A stretch of 64,000 bases of DNA, from assembly GCA_963662905.2 (NCBI GenBank), contig CAXXFD010000004.1:434001-498000 (forward strand), given 5' to 3'. A program made the translations under genes and the position numbers. Shown piece after piece: positions 34,657 through 42,832 of the stretch (positions are counted from its first letter, which is position 1; each line of letters opens with the position of its first letter). This DNA comes from G963662905 sp963662905. Its GTDB lineage: Bacteria; Bacteroidota; Bacteroidia; Bacteroidales; WRLA01. The notes under the pieces were generated by a model. It was not told the origin of the DNA and ran no database searches. It worked only from the letters and a program-made list of their open reading frames with translations.

Positions 34657-35370
34657 ATGATTCGACTTAGTGTAAATATCAACAAAATTGCCAGCCTGCG
34701 CAATGCCCGCGGCGGCAATATCCCTGACGTTTGTAAAGCAGCAATTAATTGCGAACGATTTGGCGCTCAGGGAATAACAGTACATCCACGACCTGACGAA
34801 CGTCATATCACCTACCGCGATGTTTATGAACTGAAAGATATTCTGACAACGGAATTCAATATTGAAGGCAATCCTACAGAGCGATTTACCAAAATGGTGC
34901 TTGAAGTAAAACCTGCACAGGTAACGCTCGTTCCGGACGCACCGGATGCCATTACTTCCAATGCAGGCTGGGATACTGTCAGGAATCAGGAATTCCTTAA
35001 AGATATTATTGCCACATTCCGCGATGCTGGAATCAGGACATCCATTTTCATTGAAACCGATTTGGAGATGATCCGCCATGCGGCAAGTACCGGCACCGAC
35101 CGTATTGAACTTTATACCGAAAAATTTGCTACGGATTTCCCTACAAATCCTGAGGCTGCTATCGAAGATTTTATAAAGGCAGCAAGCTATGCCTCAGAAT
35201 TAGGATTAGGCATCAATGCCGGCCACGATTTAAGCCTTGAAAACCTGGCATATTTCGCCCAAAATATACCCTACCTGGATGAAGTATCCATTGGCCATGC
35301 ACTTATAAGTGATTCATTATATTACGGCCTGGAAAATACCATTCAGATGTATCTGGCCAAACTGTCCTGA
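34657..35370 (+). CDS. pdxJ: Pyridoxine 5'-phosphate synthase
   Basis: 237 residues, full length. It condenses 1-deoxy-D-xylulose 5-phosphate with 3-amino-2-oxopropyl phosphate to give pyridoxine 5'-phosphate. Family features: start RLSVNINKIASLRNARGG, QGITVHPRPDERHITYRDV with the catalytic His, QVTLVPDAPDAITSNAGWD, RIELYTEKFA, GINAGHDLSLENL and VSIGHALISDSLYYGLE. This points to the DXP-dependent vitamin B6 route. It is monocistronic; pdxA is not in the window. Confidence 0.97.
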   Translation: MIRLSVNINKIASLRNARGGNIPDVCKAAINCERFGAQGITVHPRPDERHITYRDVYELKDILTTEFNIEGNPTERFTKMVLEVKPAQVTLVPDAPDAITSNAGWDTVRNQEFLKDIIATFRDAGIRTSIFIETDLEMIRHAASTGTDRIELYTEKFATDFPTNPEAAIEDFIKAASYASELGLGINAGHDLSLENLAYFAQNIPYLDEVSIGHALISDSLYYGLENTIQMYLAKLS

Positions 35371-35384
35371 TTAAGGATGTATGC

Positions 35385-35690
35385 TTATTCATTAAAATCT
35401 TTATAAAAAATAAGGCTGTACAAATAGTTCACCGGATGCGCGGCTTTGCGCGTCATAACATGGTGATAGAAACCTGTGAGCTTGTAGGTTTTTTCTTCCA
35501 GAAGAGCATGAGCCATGCGTCCGGTTGTTAATTCAAACCAATGAATTTTTTCCCCTTTTTCTGAACTTCGCCGATTCAGGAGAATAAATCCATCTTTGTC
35601 AAGCTCAGAATTGGGATACTCAGGGAATGCCCTAATAACCAACTCAATAAGTTTCTCTTTCTGTCGATTCGACAATTCAGTTGCAAACAT
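35385..35690 (-). CDS. Conserved small protein, unknown function
   Basis: 101 residues from MFATELSNRQKEKLI; a longer open frame upstream adds Cys- and Phe-rich residues and is less likely. The sequence is soluble and mixed alpha/beta, with FPEYPNSELDKDGFILLNRRSSEKGEKIHWFELTTGRMAH as its core. I do not recognise a family. It is convergent with pdxJ (14 bp between stops), and a candidate promoter lies about 165 bp upstream at 35857-35864. Confidence 0.68.
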   Translation of the reverse strand: MFATELSNRQKEKLIELVIRAFPEYPNSELDKDGFILLNRRSSEKGEKIHWFELTTGRMAHALLEEKTYKLTGFYHHVMTRKAAHPVNYLYSLIFYKDFNE

Positions 35691-35824
35691 AATACCAGAA
35701 TAAAACAAATTACTTTCGCATTGTTTTCTGGTTTTAAAAGCACAAAATCCAAATAATTTAATAACACTTTGCAGCATTTCAAATTATTCAAAAACAAAAC
35801 AGATTTATTCCAATTTTCCTGAAA

Positions 35825-35864
35825 TATTGACGTGTGGTCAATACGCCTCTGTTGCGCAAATATA
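35825..35864 (-). promoter_or_regulatory. Candidate promoter with adjacent operator-like dyad
   Basis: CAAATATA at 35857-35864 is an exact minus-strand TAnnTTTG box. Just downstream of its expected start point is a dyad TATTGAC-n5-GTCAATA (35825-35843). The arrangement suits a repressor site for the small gene ending at 35385, with a long leader. The rest of the 233-bp gap is AT-rich. Confidence 0.42.
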
Positions 35865-35923
35865 ATATTTATTCTTTTGCAAAGAAACTTAATCTCACCA
35901 AAGCCTGAAAAACACCAAGCAGT

Positions 35924-36646
35924 TTAGCCCTTAAGAATATCACGAATAATTACAGAAGCCATAAAGCCACCAAAAAGTGCCGGCATATAAGAAATTGTGC
36001 CCACATTAGATTTCTTGTTTTGTTCGCCAAAAATTGGCACAACAGCGTGTTCAGGAACAGCTTCAGGGGAATAAACTGCTTTAAATCCGCTATGGATATC
36101 AAGCTTGTGCAATCGTTTACGAATAGCACGCGCCATGGGACAGCCCAAGGTATCAGAAATATCGCCCGAACGAATTTGCAGAGGGTCCATCTTTCCACCC
36201 GAGCCCATTGAACTCACTAGTGGAATATTATTTTTCAGGCTGTGATAAATCAAAAAAACTTTGGGAGAAAGCGTATCAATGGCATCGGCAACATAGTCGT
36301 AATGGCATTTTTTCAGCAAATCGATCATGGGCTGATCGCGCAGGAATTCGGTACAAATATGCAATCTGATTTCCGGGTTTATTTCGCGGAAACGCTCTGC
36401 AAGCACTTCAGTTTTATAGTGGCCGTTTGTGCTTGTAAGCGCAAGAAGCTGACGATTGCGGTTGCTCTCATGGATTTTATCACCATCAACAATGGTCATT
36501 TCGCCAATCCCGGATCGGCAAAGATGTTCCGCCAAGGGAGCTCCGACTCCACCCAGCCCAACAACCAGGACATGAGCCCTGCGCAGTTTATTCAAACCCT
36601 CTCTTCCCAACAATAATTCCGTGCGCGAACACCAATTCTCTTCCAT
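35924..36646 (-). CDS. tcdA: tRNA threonylcarbamoyladenosine dehydratase
   Basis: 240 residues from MEENWCSRTELLLG. It belongs to the ThiF/E1-like fold: nucleotide-binding GLGGVGAPLAEHLCRSGIG (about 32-50), TIVDGDKIHESNRNRQ with the metal/ATP-contacting Asp and Arg residues, and the DAIDTLSPKVFLIYH and SSMGSGGKMDP segments typical of TcdA (CsdL). It cyclises t6A37 in tRNA to ct6A using ATP. It lies 4 bp after the tatD-like gene on the same strand. Confidence 0.92.
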   Translation of the reverse strand: MEENWCSRTELLLGREGLNKLRRAHVLVVGLGGVGAPLAEHLCRSGIGEMTIVDGDKIHESNRNRQLLALTSTNGHYKTEVLAERFREINPEIRLHICTEFLRDQPMIDLLKKCHYDYVADAIDTLSPKVFLIYHSLKNNIPLVSSMGSGGKMDPLQIRSGDISDTLGCPMARAIRKRLHKLDIHSGFKAVYSPEAVPEHAVVPIFGEQNKKSNVGTISYMPALFGGFMASVIIRDILKG

Positions 36647-36650
36647 AAGT

Positions 36651-37298
36651 TCATTTTCGAAAAACGCGGGCAAAATTAGCAGAAATAATATTTTGCAAAT
36701 CGCTTTGCTCAAATTTTAACAATTCCGATGCTTTCTCATAAACCTGCCTGATGTCCCATTTTGAATCATCTGTTTCAAGAAAAATCCTTTCAGCAGGAAT
36801 TTCACCAAAAATTTCTGCTGCTTTGGAATGGCGAAACAATAAACTCCCAAAGGACAAACAACAGCCCGATGACAGCAGCTCCTCCGCAATTTGCCGGCTG
36901 GCGTTAAAGGCGTGGACAATCCATATTTGACCGTTAAATTCCCTGCGGACTTTCAGCAAATCATTCCATGCCTTAACGCAATGAACAACAATGGGCAAAC
37001 CAAATTCCCCTGCCAACTCCAATTGCCAGCGGAAAGCGTCCATTTGCAGATTAAAATCATTGGATTTCAACTTATCCAAACCAGTTTCTCCCAAAGCAAG
37101 GCAGCGTTCATCTTGCAGCTTCATGCGCAAATTCGCCTCATTTGCGTAGAAATTCTCATCCACAAACCAGGGGTGCAGACCACAGGAAAAAAAGAGCGGC
37201 TTTTCAGGAATGGGATCTGCAGGAAAAAGGTTTTTAATCCGGATTTCACCCATTGGCGCTGCACATGCCTTATGTGTATGTATATCAATATAATCCAT
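36651..37298 (-). CDS. TatD-family metal-dependent hydrolase (short)
   Basis: 215 residues from MDYIDIHTHKACAAP, shorter than the 255-265 of classical TatD. Metal-binding motifs are kept: HTH at the start, GETGLD with the bridging Glu, IVVHCVKA, WIVHAF and LETDDS. TatD enzymes are Mg-dependent 3'-5' exonucleases or deoxyribonucleases. The short form is common in Bacteroidota, judging by memory. It is divergent from prfA and is followed by tcdA after 4 bp. Confidence 0.88.
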   Translation of the reverse strand: MDYIDIHTHKACAAPMGEIRIKNLFPADPIPEKPLFFSCGLHPWFVDENFYANEANLRMKLQDERCLALGETGLDKLKSNDFNLQMDAFRWQLELAGEFGLPIVVHCVKAWNDLLKVRREFNGQIWIVHAFNASRQIAEELLSSGCCLSFGSLLFRHSKAAEIFGEIPAERIFLETDDSKWDIRQVYEKASELLKFEQSDLQNIISANFARVFRK

Positions 37299-37358
37299 TC
37301 GGTTTTGAGAGCTGTTAGACACCATACATTAATATCCGGCAATTACGGATTAATTCAG

Positions 37359-37366
37359 TACTTTTG
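37359..37366 (+). promoter_or_regulatory. Candidate prfA promoter (-7 box TACTTTTG)
   Basis: Exact TAnnTTTG match 21 bp before the prfA ATG. Confidence 0.6.
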
Positions 37367-37387
37367 CAAAAATTTTGAGGAAAATAT

Positions 37388-38461
37388 ATGTTACTAGAAA
37401 AATTAGAAGGCGTTTATCTGCGTTTTTTGGAAATCCAAAAAAAAATGAACGATCCCGATGTTATGGGCGACATGAAAAAATTCATCGGTCTGAACAAGGA
37501 ATACAAAGACCTGGAGCCCATTATAAAAGCATATAAGGAATACAAAAATATTCTGGAAAATATTGATTCTGCCAAGGAAGTACTGAGCACTGAAAAAGAC
37601 GAAGAATTCCGTTCCATGGCCAAAGAGGAGCTTAGTGAGCTGCATCCGCGCAAAGAGGAAAAGGAAGAAGAAATCAAGATATTGTTGATTCCCAAGGACC
37701 CTGAGGATAGCAAAAATGCCGTTTTGGAAATCCGGGCAGGAACCGGCGGCGATGAAGCCAGTATTTTTGCGGGCGACCTGATGCGCATGTACCAAAAATT
37801 CTGCGAAACCAAAAAATGGAAAATCGAACTCGTTGATGCGACCGAAGGAACCGTTGGCGGCTACAAAGAAATCATCCTGAATGTTTCAGGAGAAAATGTT
37901 TATGGCCAGTTGAAATATGAATCGGGCGTGCATCGCGTGCAACGCGTCCCAAAAACGGAAACACAGGGGCGCATCCACACTTCTGCAGCATCGGTGGCTG
38001 TTTTGCCCGAAGCCGATGAGTTTGATGTGGACATCAAGCAAAGCGATATCCGCAAAGACACTTTCTGTTCTTCAGGTCCGGGAGGCCAATCCGTGAACAC
38101 CACTTATTCGGCTATCCGATTGACACATATTCCTACCGGAATTGTCGTTTCATGCCAGGATGAAAAATCGCAGCTCAAGAACCTTGATAAAGCCATGAAA
38201 GTGCTCCGTTCCAGAATTTACGAAATGGAGCACAAAAAATACCTCGATGAAATTGCGTCCAAACGAAAAACGATGGTTTCCACAGGCGACCGCTCGGCGA
38301 AAATCCGCACATACAACTGGCCACAGGGCAGGGTTACCGATCACAGGATCAACCTTACGCTCTACCGTTTGGAAGGAATCATCAATGGCGATATCCAGGA
38401 ATTGATCGACAAACTCCAAATGGCAGAAAATGCCGAAAGACTTAAAGAAGGCCTCAACTAA
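37388..38461 (+). CDS. prfA: Peptide chain release factor 1
   Basis: 357 residues. It recognises UAA and UAG stop codons and triggers peptide release. The tripeptide anticodon region HRVQRVPKTETQGRIHTSA carries PKT, matching the RF1 P-x-T motif (RF2 has SPF), and the catalytic loop is SSGPGGQSVNTTYSA with GGQ. The N-terminal coiled coil and the C-terminal YNWPQGRVTDHRINLTLY are standard. It is followed 12 bp later by pyrF, so the two are probably one transcript. Confidence 0.97.
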   Translation: MLLEKLEGVYLRFLEIQKKMNDPDVMGDMKKFIGLNKEYKDLEPIIKAYKEYKNILENIDSAKEVLSTEKDEEFRSMAKEELSELHPRKEEKEEEIKILLIPKDPEDSKNAVLEIRAGTGGDEASIFAGDLMRMYQKFCETKKWKIELVDATEGTVGGYKEIILNVSGENVYGQLKYESGVHRVQRVPKTETQGRIHTSAASVAVLPEADEFDVDIKQSDIRKDTFCSSGPGGQSVNTTYSAIRLTHIPTGIVVSCQDEKSQLKNLDKAMKVLRSRIYEMEHKKYLDEIASKRKTMVSTGDRSAKIRTYNWPQGRVTDHRINLTLYRLEGIINGDIQELIDKLQMAENAERLKEGLN

Positions 38462-38473
38462 TCCATTCATAAC

Positions 38474-39316
38474 ATGAACCGTAAGCAGCTTATCCAGAAC
38501 ATTAAAGACAAAAAGTCTTTCCTGTGCATCGGCCTCGACAGCGCCATCAGCAAAATACCACCGCATCTCCTGAAAGAAGAAGATCCGGTATTTGCTTTCA
38601 ATAAAGCCATTATTGATGCCACACACGATTTGGCAGTAGCCTATAAGCCCAATCTGGCATTTTATGAAAGCCGCGGCATCAAAGGCATGGAGAGCCTTCA
38701 CAAAACCACGGAGTACCTCAATGAGTTTGATGCTGAAGTATTTAGCATTGCTGATGCAAAACGCGGTGACATTGGAAACACCAGCAAGCAATATGCGGAA
38801 AGTTTCTTTGGCATGGAAGACGGCCTGGATTTCGACTCGGTTACGGTTGCTCCCTATATGGGCATTGACAGCGTGAGCCCTTTCCTGGCTTTTAAGGATA
38901 AATGGGTCATACTGCTGGCTTTAACCTCAAATGAAGGCGCATTTGATTTCCAGTTTATCAAAAATCAGGAAAACGGCCTTCATCTTTTTGAGGAAGTGTT
39001 GATTAAGAGCAAAGCCTGGGGCTGCGACGAAAACATGATGTACGTGGTAGGCGCGACCAAGGCAGAGATGCTGGAAACCGTCCGCAAACATGTGCCCGGT
39101 CATTTCCTGTTGGTTCCCGGAGTTGGCGCTCAGGGCGGAAGCCTGGAAGCAGTTGCCAAATACGGTATGAACGAAGATTGCGGCCTGCTGGTAAACTCCT
39201 CTCGTGGAATTATTTTTGCTTCTCAGGGAGAAGATTTCGCGGAAAAGGCCCGTGAAAAAGCTCAGGAAATTCAAAAAGACATGGCGGAGATGCTGATCCA
39301 AAACGGCATCATCTAA
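38474..39316 (+). CDS. pyrF: Orotidine 5'-phosphate decarboxylase
   Basis: 280 residues, the longer (group 2) type of OMP decarboxylase. It converts OMP to UMP, the last step of de novo pyrimidine synthesis. Visible motifs: SFLCIGLDS at the start, AYKPNLAFYES, the catalytic ADAKRGDIGNTSKQYAE, and phosphate-binding VPGVGAQGG and LVNSSRGIIFAS. It sits 12 bp after prfA and ends at a bidirectional terminator. Confidence 0.97.
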   Translation: MNRKQLIQNIKDKKSFLCIGLDSAISKIPPHLLKEEDPVFAFNKAIIDATHDLAVAYKPNLAFYESRGIKGMESLHKTTEYLNEFDAEVFSIADAKRGDIGNTSKQYAESFFGMEDGLDFDSVTVAPYMGIDSVSPFLAFKDKWVILLALTSNEGAFDFQFIKNQENGLHLFEEVLIKSKAWGCDENMMYVVGATKAEMLETVRKHVPGHFLLVPGVGAQGGSLEAVAKYGMNEDCGLLVNSSRGIIFASQGEDFAEKAREKAQEIQKDMAEMLIQNGII

Positions 39317-39340
39317 GCATACAAACACCAGATAAAAAGA

Positions 39341-39370
39341 GCAGGCACTCATTCGAATGCCTGCTTTTAT
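39341..39370. terminator. Bidirectional terminator between pyrF and ilvE
   Basis: Stem GCAGGCA/TGCCTGC (39341-39347 with 39358-39364), with A-rich left and T-rich right flanks, between convergent genes. Confidence 0.82.
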
Positions 39371-39387
39371 TTTATCGGGAAATTGCA

Positions 39388-40407
39388 TTATTCGATAATA
39401 TCAACCCAGCCGTGTGTATCTTCCAGTGTTCCATACTGGATCCCCTGAAGTTGCTCATAAAGCTTTTTGGAGATCGGACCGGGATTTCCATCTTTGGAAA
39501 TAATAAATTCATGTTTTTCTTCGCGGTCAACAATTTTTCCAATTGGTGAAATTACGGCTGCTGTACCGCAGGCACCGGCTTCTTCAAAAGTTCCCAGCTC
39601 ATCAACTGCGATGGGACGGCGTTCTACTTTCAGGCCAAGGTCTTCTGCCAGCTGGCAAAGGCTCTTATTGGTAATGGAAGGCAGAATTGACTCCGATTGT
39701 GGTGTAATATAGGTATTGTCCTTGATACCGAAGAAATTGGCAGGGCCTGCTTCGTCGATATATTTTTTCTCTTTGGCATCGAGATAAAGAGCCGCAGAAC
39801 AGCCTTCATCATGCGCACGCGTACCGGAACGGAGGCTGGCGGCATAGTTTCCCCCTACTTTAAAGCGTCCTGTCCCCAATGGTGCTGCACGGTCGAAATC
39901 ACGTACAACCTGTACATTTACAGGCTTGAAACCTTCTTTAAAATACGGACCAACCGGGCCAACAAAAATCATGAACAGGTATTCATTTGCAGGTTTAACA
40001 CCTACTTCAGCGCCGGTTCCGATCAAAAGCGGACGGGCATAAAGCGATGCTCCGGTTCCGAATGGAGGCACAAAACGTTCGTTCAGTTTTACAACCTTCC
40101 ACAAAGCTTCCTTAAAAAGCTCTGTAGGAACTTCGGGCATCATAATACCCCAGGCGGAATTCTGCAGGCGTTTTGCATTTTCTTCCCAGCGGAAAACACG
40201 CAGTTTGTTGTCCTCCCCGCGGAAAATTTTCAATCCCTCGAAAGCTTCCTGGCCATAGTGCAGACAAGTAGCTGCAATGTGGATGTTCACACTCTCGGAA
40301 GAGCTTACTTCAATTTCGCCCCACTTACCATTACGGTAGTAGCAGCGCACATTATAATCAGTTTTAAAATAGCCAAAGGGCAGCTTGCCCCATTCTGTAT
40401 TTATCAT
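39388..40407 (-). CDS. ilvE: Branched-chain amino acid aminotransferase
   Basis: 339 residues, class IV PLP-dependent transaminase. It interconverts Val, Leu and Ile with their 2-oxo acids using glutamate/2-oxoglutarate. Motifs: CLHYGQEAFEGLKIFRG near the start, the PLP lysine in GTGRFKVGGNYAASL, and EAGACGTAAVISPIGKI towards the end. The length matches the eukaryote-like BCAT group seen in Bacteroidota. It is monocistronic and convergent with pyrF. Confidence 0.95.
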   Translation of the reverse strand: MINTEWGKLPFGYFKTDYNVRCYYRNGKWGEIEVSSSESVNIHIAATCLHYGQEAFEGLKIFRGEDNKLRVFRWEENAKRLQNSAWGIMMPEVPTELFKEALWKVVKLNERFVPPFGTGASLYARPLLIGTGAEVGVKPANEYLFMIFVGPVGPYFKEGFKPVNVQVVRDFDRAAPLGTGRFKVGGNYAASLRSGTRAHDEGCSAALYLDAKEKKYIDEAGPANFFGIKDNTYITPQSESILPSITNKSLCQLAEDLGLKVERRPIAVDELGTFEEAGACGTAAVISPIGKIVDREEKHEFIISKDGNPGPISKKLYEQLQGIQYGTLEDTHGWVDIIE

Positions 40408-40547
40408 TTCTTTATGTTTTATAGTGGTACAATCAATTGTGCTAAATTATAAATTTAATATCAATTGGGCAGGGAATCCCTCAAAATTTCCGTCTCTTTC
40501 AGGAAAAATAAGAATGAGCGATATGCTGCAAACAAGCTTTTTTTTCT

Positions 40548-40555
40548 TATCTTTG
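40548..40555 (+). promoter_or_regulatory. Candidate -7 box (TATCTTTG)
   Basis: Exact TAnnTTTG match 53 bp before the ATG of the Cys-rich protein; the identical octamer precedes the zinc-ribbon protein at 6242. Confidence 0.55.
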
Positions 40556-40608
40556 GGCTAATACTATCAGGCAAGGAACACATTTTTGACTGATAAAGGA
40601 TTTAACGA

Positions 40609-41226
40609 ATGCAAGTAAAACGCAAATATAAAACAACAAATACAAATCCTTTTTGCGATTTGAACTGCGATGGCTGTCCTGAAGCTTATTGTTGCGATCT
40701 GTACCAAAAATACCTGCACGTTAAAAATAAAAACACTTCTTTTGAGCCATTGGCAACAATTAATGAAACCATCCTGACTCAAAGTGCGCAAAACCCAAAT
40801 AGCAGGATTCTCCACCTGCTTTATTCTTCATACAAGGAACAAAGGGCTTATTTCAAAGCATTTGTCGGCAATCTGGAAGAATTTTTGCTCCATATTTGTT
40901 CGCTTCATCAACGCATCGGCAAAAACAAGGAACAATCCCAAATGGATTTACAGGCGGCCATGATTTTTAAAAAGTCGCTCAGCAACGCTCTGCTTGTCCG
41001 CAGCCCAATACTGGCTTTGGCCGGCAAAATTGAATATCAGGAAACGAGCATTGTACAAAATCTGGATATAAGCCTGGCCGGCATAAAAAGCCTGATTTCA
41101 GCATGGTTATATTTTTACGATGCGGCCCCGAATTTCGAAGACAACATCCTGCATTATCTGACACGCTTGAAAAAAGCCGAGAACGATCTTAACAATGCCT
41201 TGGAAATCAGTCGTAAAACAGCCTGA
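40609..41226 (+). CDS. Protein with N-terminal Cys cluster, unknown function
   Basis: 205 residues, no signal peptide. Residues 16-29 hold C-x3-C-x2-C-x4-CC (NPFCDLNCDGCPEAYCC), a possible metal or iron-sulfur binding cluster. The remainder is helical and soluble, with several Gln/Lys-rich amphipathic helices. I do not recognise a family. It is followed 17 bp later by a BACON-like lipoprotein, so the two are probably co-expressed, though one should be cytoplasmic and the other in the envelope. Confidence 0.7.
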   Translation: MQVKRKYKTTNTNPFCDLNCDGCPEAYCCDLYQKYLHVKNKNTSFEPLATINETILTQSAQNPNSRILHLLYSSYKEQRAYFKAFVGNLEEFLLHICSLHQRIGKNKEQSQMDLQAAMIFKKSLSNALLVRSPILALAGKIEYQETSIVQNLDISLAGIKSLISAWLYFYDAAPNFEDNILHYLTRLKKAENDLNNALEISRKTA

Positions 41227-41243
41227 CACAACATCATCAACTC

Positions 41244-42164
41244 ATGAAAACAAAGTCAATCACACTACTTTCAATTATTCTGGCCGCAATCCTTTTAATT
41301 AATTTTTCTTCCTGCGTAAAAAAGGAAGCGCTGCCCGAGATAAGCCCTTTGCGCCTGAACTTCGACAATAATACAAATCAGCTCAAGCTCAATATCCGTA
41401 ATGCAGGATTTGCCACTCTGGAATGGAGCGCCAGCGCAAACAAAGCCTGGATTGAACTTGGAAAAACTTCCGGGAACTTAGGCGAGGAGCAATCTGAAGA
41501 CATTATCGTCTCTGTAAAACGGGATGGTCTAAGCACAGGGGTTTACGAAGGCCAAATCGATATTGAAACCAATGAAGGCTCTTCATCGGTAGTGGTTTAT
41601 CTGAATCATGGCCTTTTTGAGATAAAGTTTTTTAATGCAGCATACACACCGGTATCCATCAGGCTTGCCAACGACAGTTCAGGCACCATTGAGCCTTCAG
41701 GATATTATTATTTTGCTTTCATCGAACGGCCCGAGCAAATATATTTCAATGCCAAAACCGCCATGTATTCCAACAACGGAACACGCATTGGCCGGGAAAT
41801 AATCTGGGATGAAATAATTACTGTAGATACAACAGTAGAATCCCCTTTACACGTGCTTAATGTATCAAAAGACTATTTCTTCCTGCGCATCAGCAATATA
41901 GCCGAAAACGAATGTGGGCCGGTATATATCAATGCAGAAAGTCAGTTTGAAATGCAGGAAAATATCATTATCAGCCCGGGGGCAATGCAGGATATTGGAT
42001 ATTATGATGCAGTAAAGGACGGCGAAATCCGCATTTACTACAATAATATGGAAGAGTATAATTTCTGGCTCGAAGGCGAAGGCTACTTCCTGAGCGAGGC
42101 TCTGAACCAATTGGTACTTATCACCAATACGATTGGCATCGATACTTTAAAAACAGCTCGGTAG
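41244..42164 (+). CDS. Lipoprotein with BACON-like domain
   Basis: 306 residues. The signal ends in NFSSC (Cys24), lipid-anchored. Residues about 33-125 look like a BACON domain: LNIRNAGFATLEWSASANKAWIELGKTSG followed by SVKRDGLSTGVYEGQIDIETNEG, in which a W-x-I segment and GVYEG strand are typical. BACON domains occur in Bacteroidota surface glycan and mucin-associated proteins. The C-terminal 180 residues are beta-rich and unassigned. It follows an unrelated Cys-rich gene by 17 bp and is convergent with the DUF2148 gene (7 bp between stops). Confidence 0.75.
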   Translation: MKTKSITLLSIILAAILLINFSSCVKKEALPEISPLRLNFDNNTNQLKLNIRNAGFATLEWSASANKAWIELGKTSGNLGEEQSEDIIVSVKRDGLSTGVYEGQIDIETNEGSSSVVVYLNHGLFEIKFFNAAYTPVSIRLANDSSGTIEPSGYYYFAFIERPEQIYFNAKTAMYSNNGTRIGREIIWDEIITVDTTVESPLHVLNVSKDYFFLRISNIAENECGPVYINAESQFEMQENIIISPGAMQDIGYYDAVKDGEIRIYYNNMEEYNFWLEGEGYFLSEALNQLVLITNTIGIDTLKTAR

Positions 42165-42171
42165 CATAATT

Positions 42172-42705
42172 TTATTTGCGGTCAAAAAACGGGCTTTTAC
42201 CTGAAACACTCAAAGGGATTGCATAAACAATCCGCACTTCCCTGCCCAAAAATCCAAGTTCACGAGCAGCCATTCCGGCAGAAAACATAATACGGTTATC
42301 GATATGCGCACGAGCGGCAACCGAAACAGCCGAGCCGATGGCAATGCCCAAATCACCTGTATTAAAAGCACAAGGCACTTCGGGATGCCTGTTTTTTGCC
42401 GCACAATTATTAAAACCGCACAATCCACAAACTTTGATCCCCAAAGCTTCAATGCGCGTTCCAATGATAACACAGGCATCTGTTTGGCGCATATTTCCGG
42501 CATCACGCGCAAAAAACGCCATTTCGGTGGCTTCCGCCATTTCTTCCATCTTATCGGCCAGCTGCAAGAGCTCGTCACCGCTTACCACAGCCATTGACAA
42601 CGTGTCTTTCCCTTTGCCCTTTGGCGCCGTGCGGGCTGCCGCCATCATTTCCGATGCTATTTGCAAAACGGTTTGCTGACGGAAATCTTCTTCAAACTGT
42701 ATCAT
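42172..42705 (-). CDS. DUF2148 ferredoxin-like protein
   Basis: 177 residues. It matches the DUF2148 family, whose members have AARTAPKGKGKDTL near the N terminus and a four-cysteine segment CGLCGFNNCAAKN (about 93-105) plus VPCAFNTGDLGIAIGSAVSVAA. The cysteines may bind an iron-sulfur cluster, as the family name suggests, and it is common in anaerobes. The function is unknown. It has no close partner: it is divergent from the aminotransferase gene and convergent with the BACON lipoprotein. Confidence 0.83.
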   Translation of the reverse strand: MIQFEEDFRQQTVLQIASEMMAAARTAPKGKGKDTLSMAVVSGDELLQLADKMEEMAEATEMAFFARDAGNMRQTDACVIIGTRIEALGIKVCGLCGFNNCAAKNRHPEVPCAFNTGDLGIAIGSAVSVAARAHIDNRIMFSAGMAARELGFLGREVRIVYAIPLSVSGKSPFFDRK

Positions 42706-42783
42706 AAAGCTTTCAAAATTTGGTATTTCTCACAAAGATGAAAATAATTTTTAAAAAAGCCTTGCAGTCTATAATAAGATGGG

Positions 42784-42791
42784 TAATTTTG
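42784..42791 (+). promoter_or_regulatory. Candidate rocD promoter (-7 box TAATTTTG)
   Basis: Exact TAnnTTTG match 41 bp before the ATG of the ornithine aminotransferase. Confidence 0.58.
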
Positions 42792-42832
42792 CGGCCAATA
42801 ACTGCTAATAAACCTTTAAAAAATAGCGAGAT

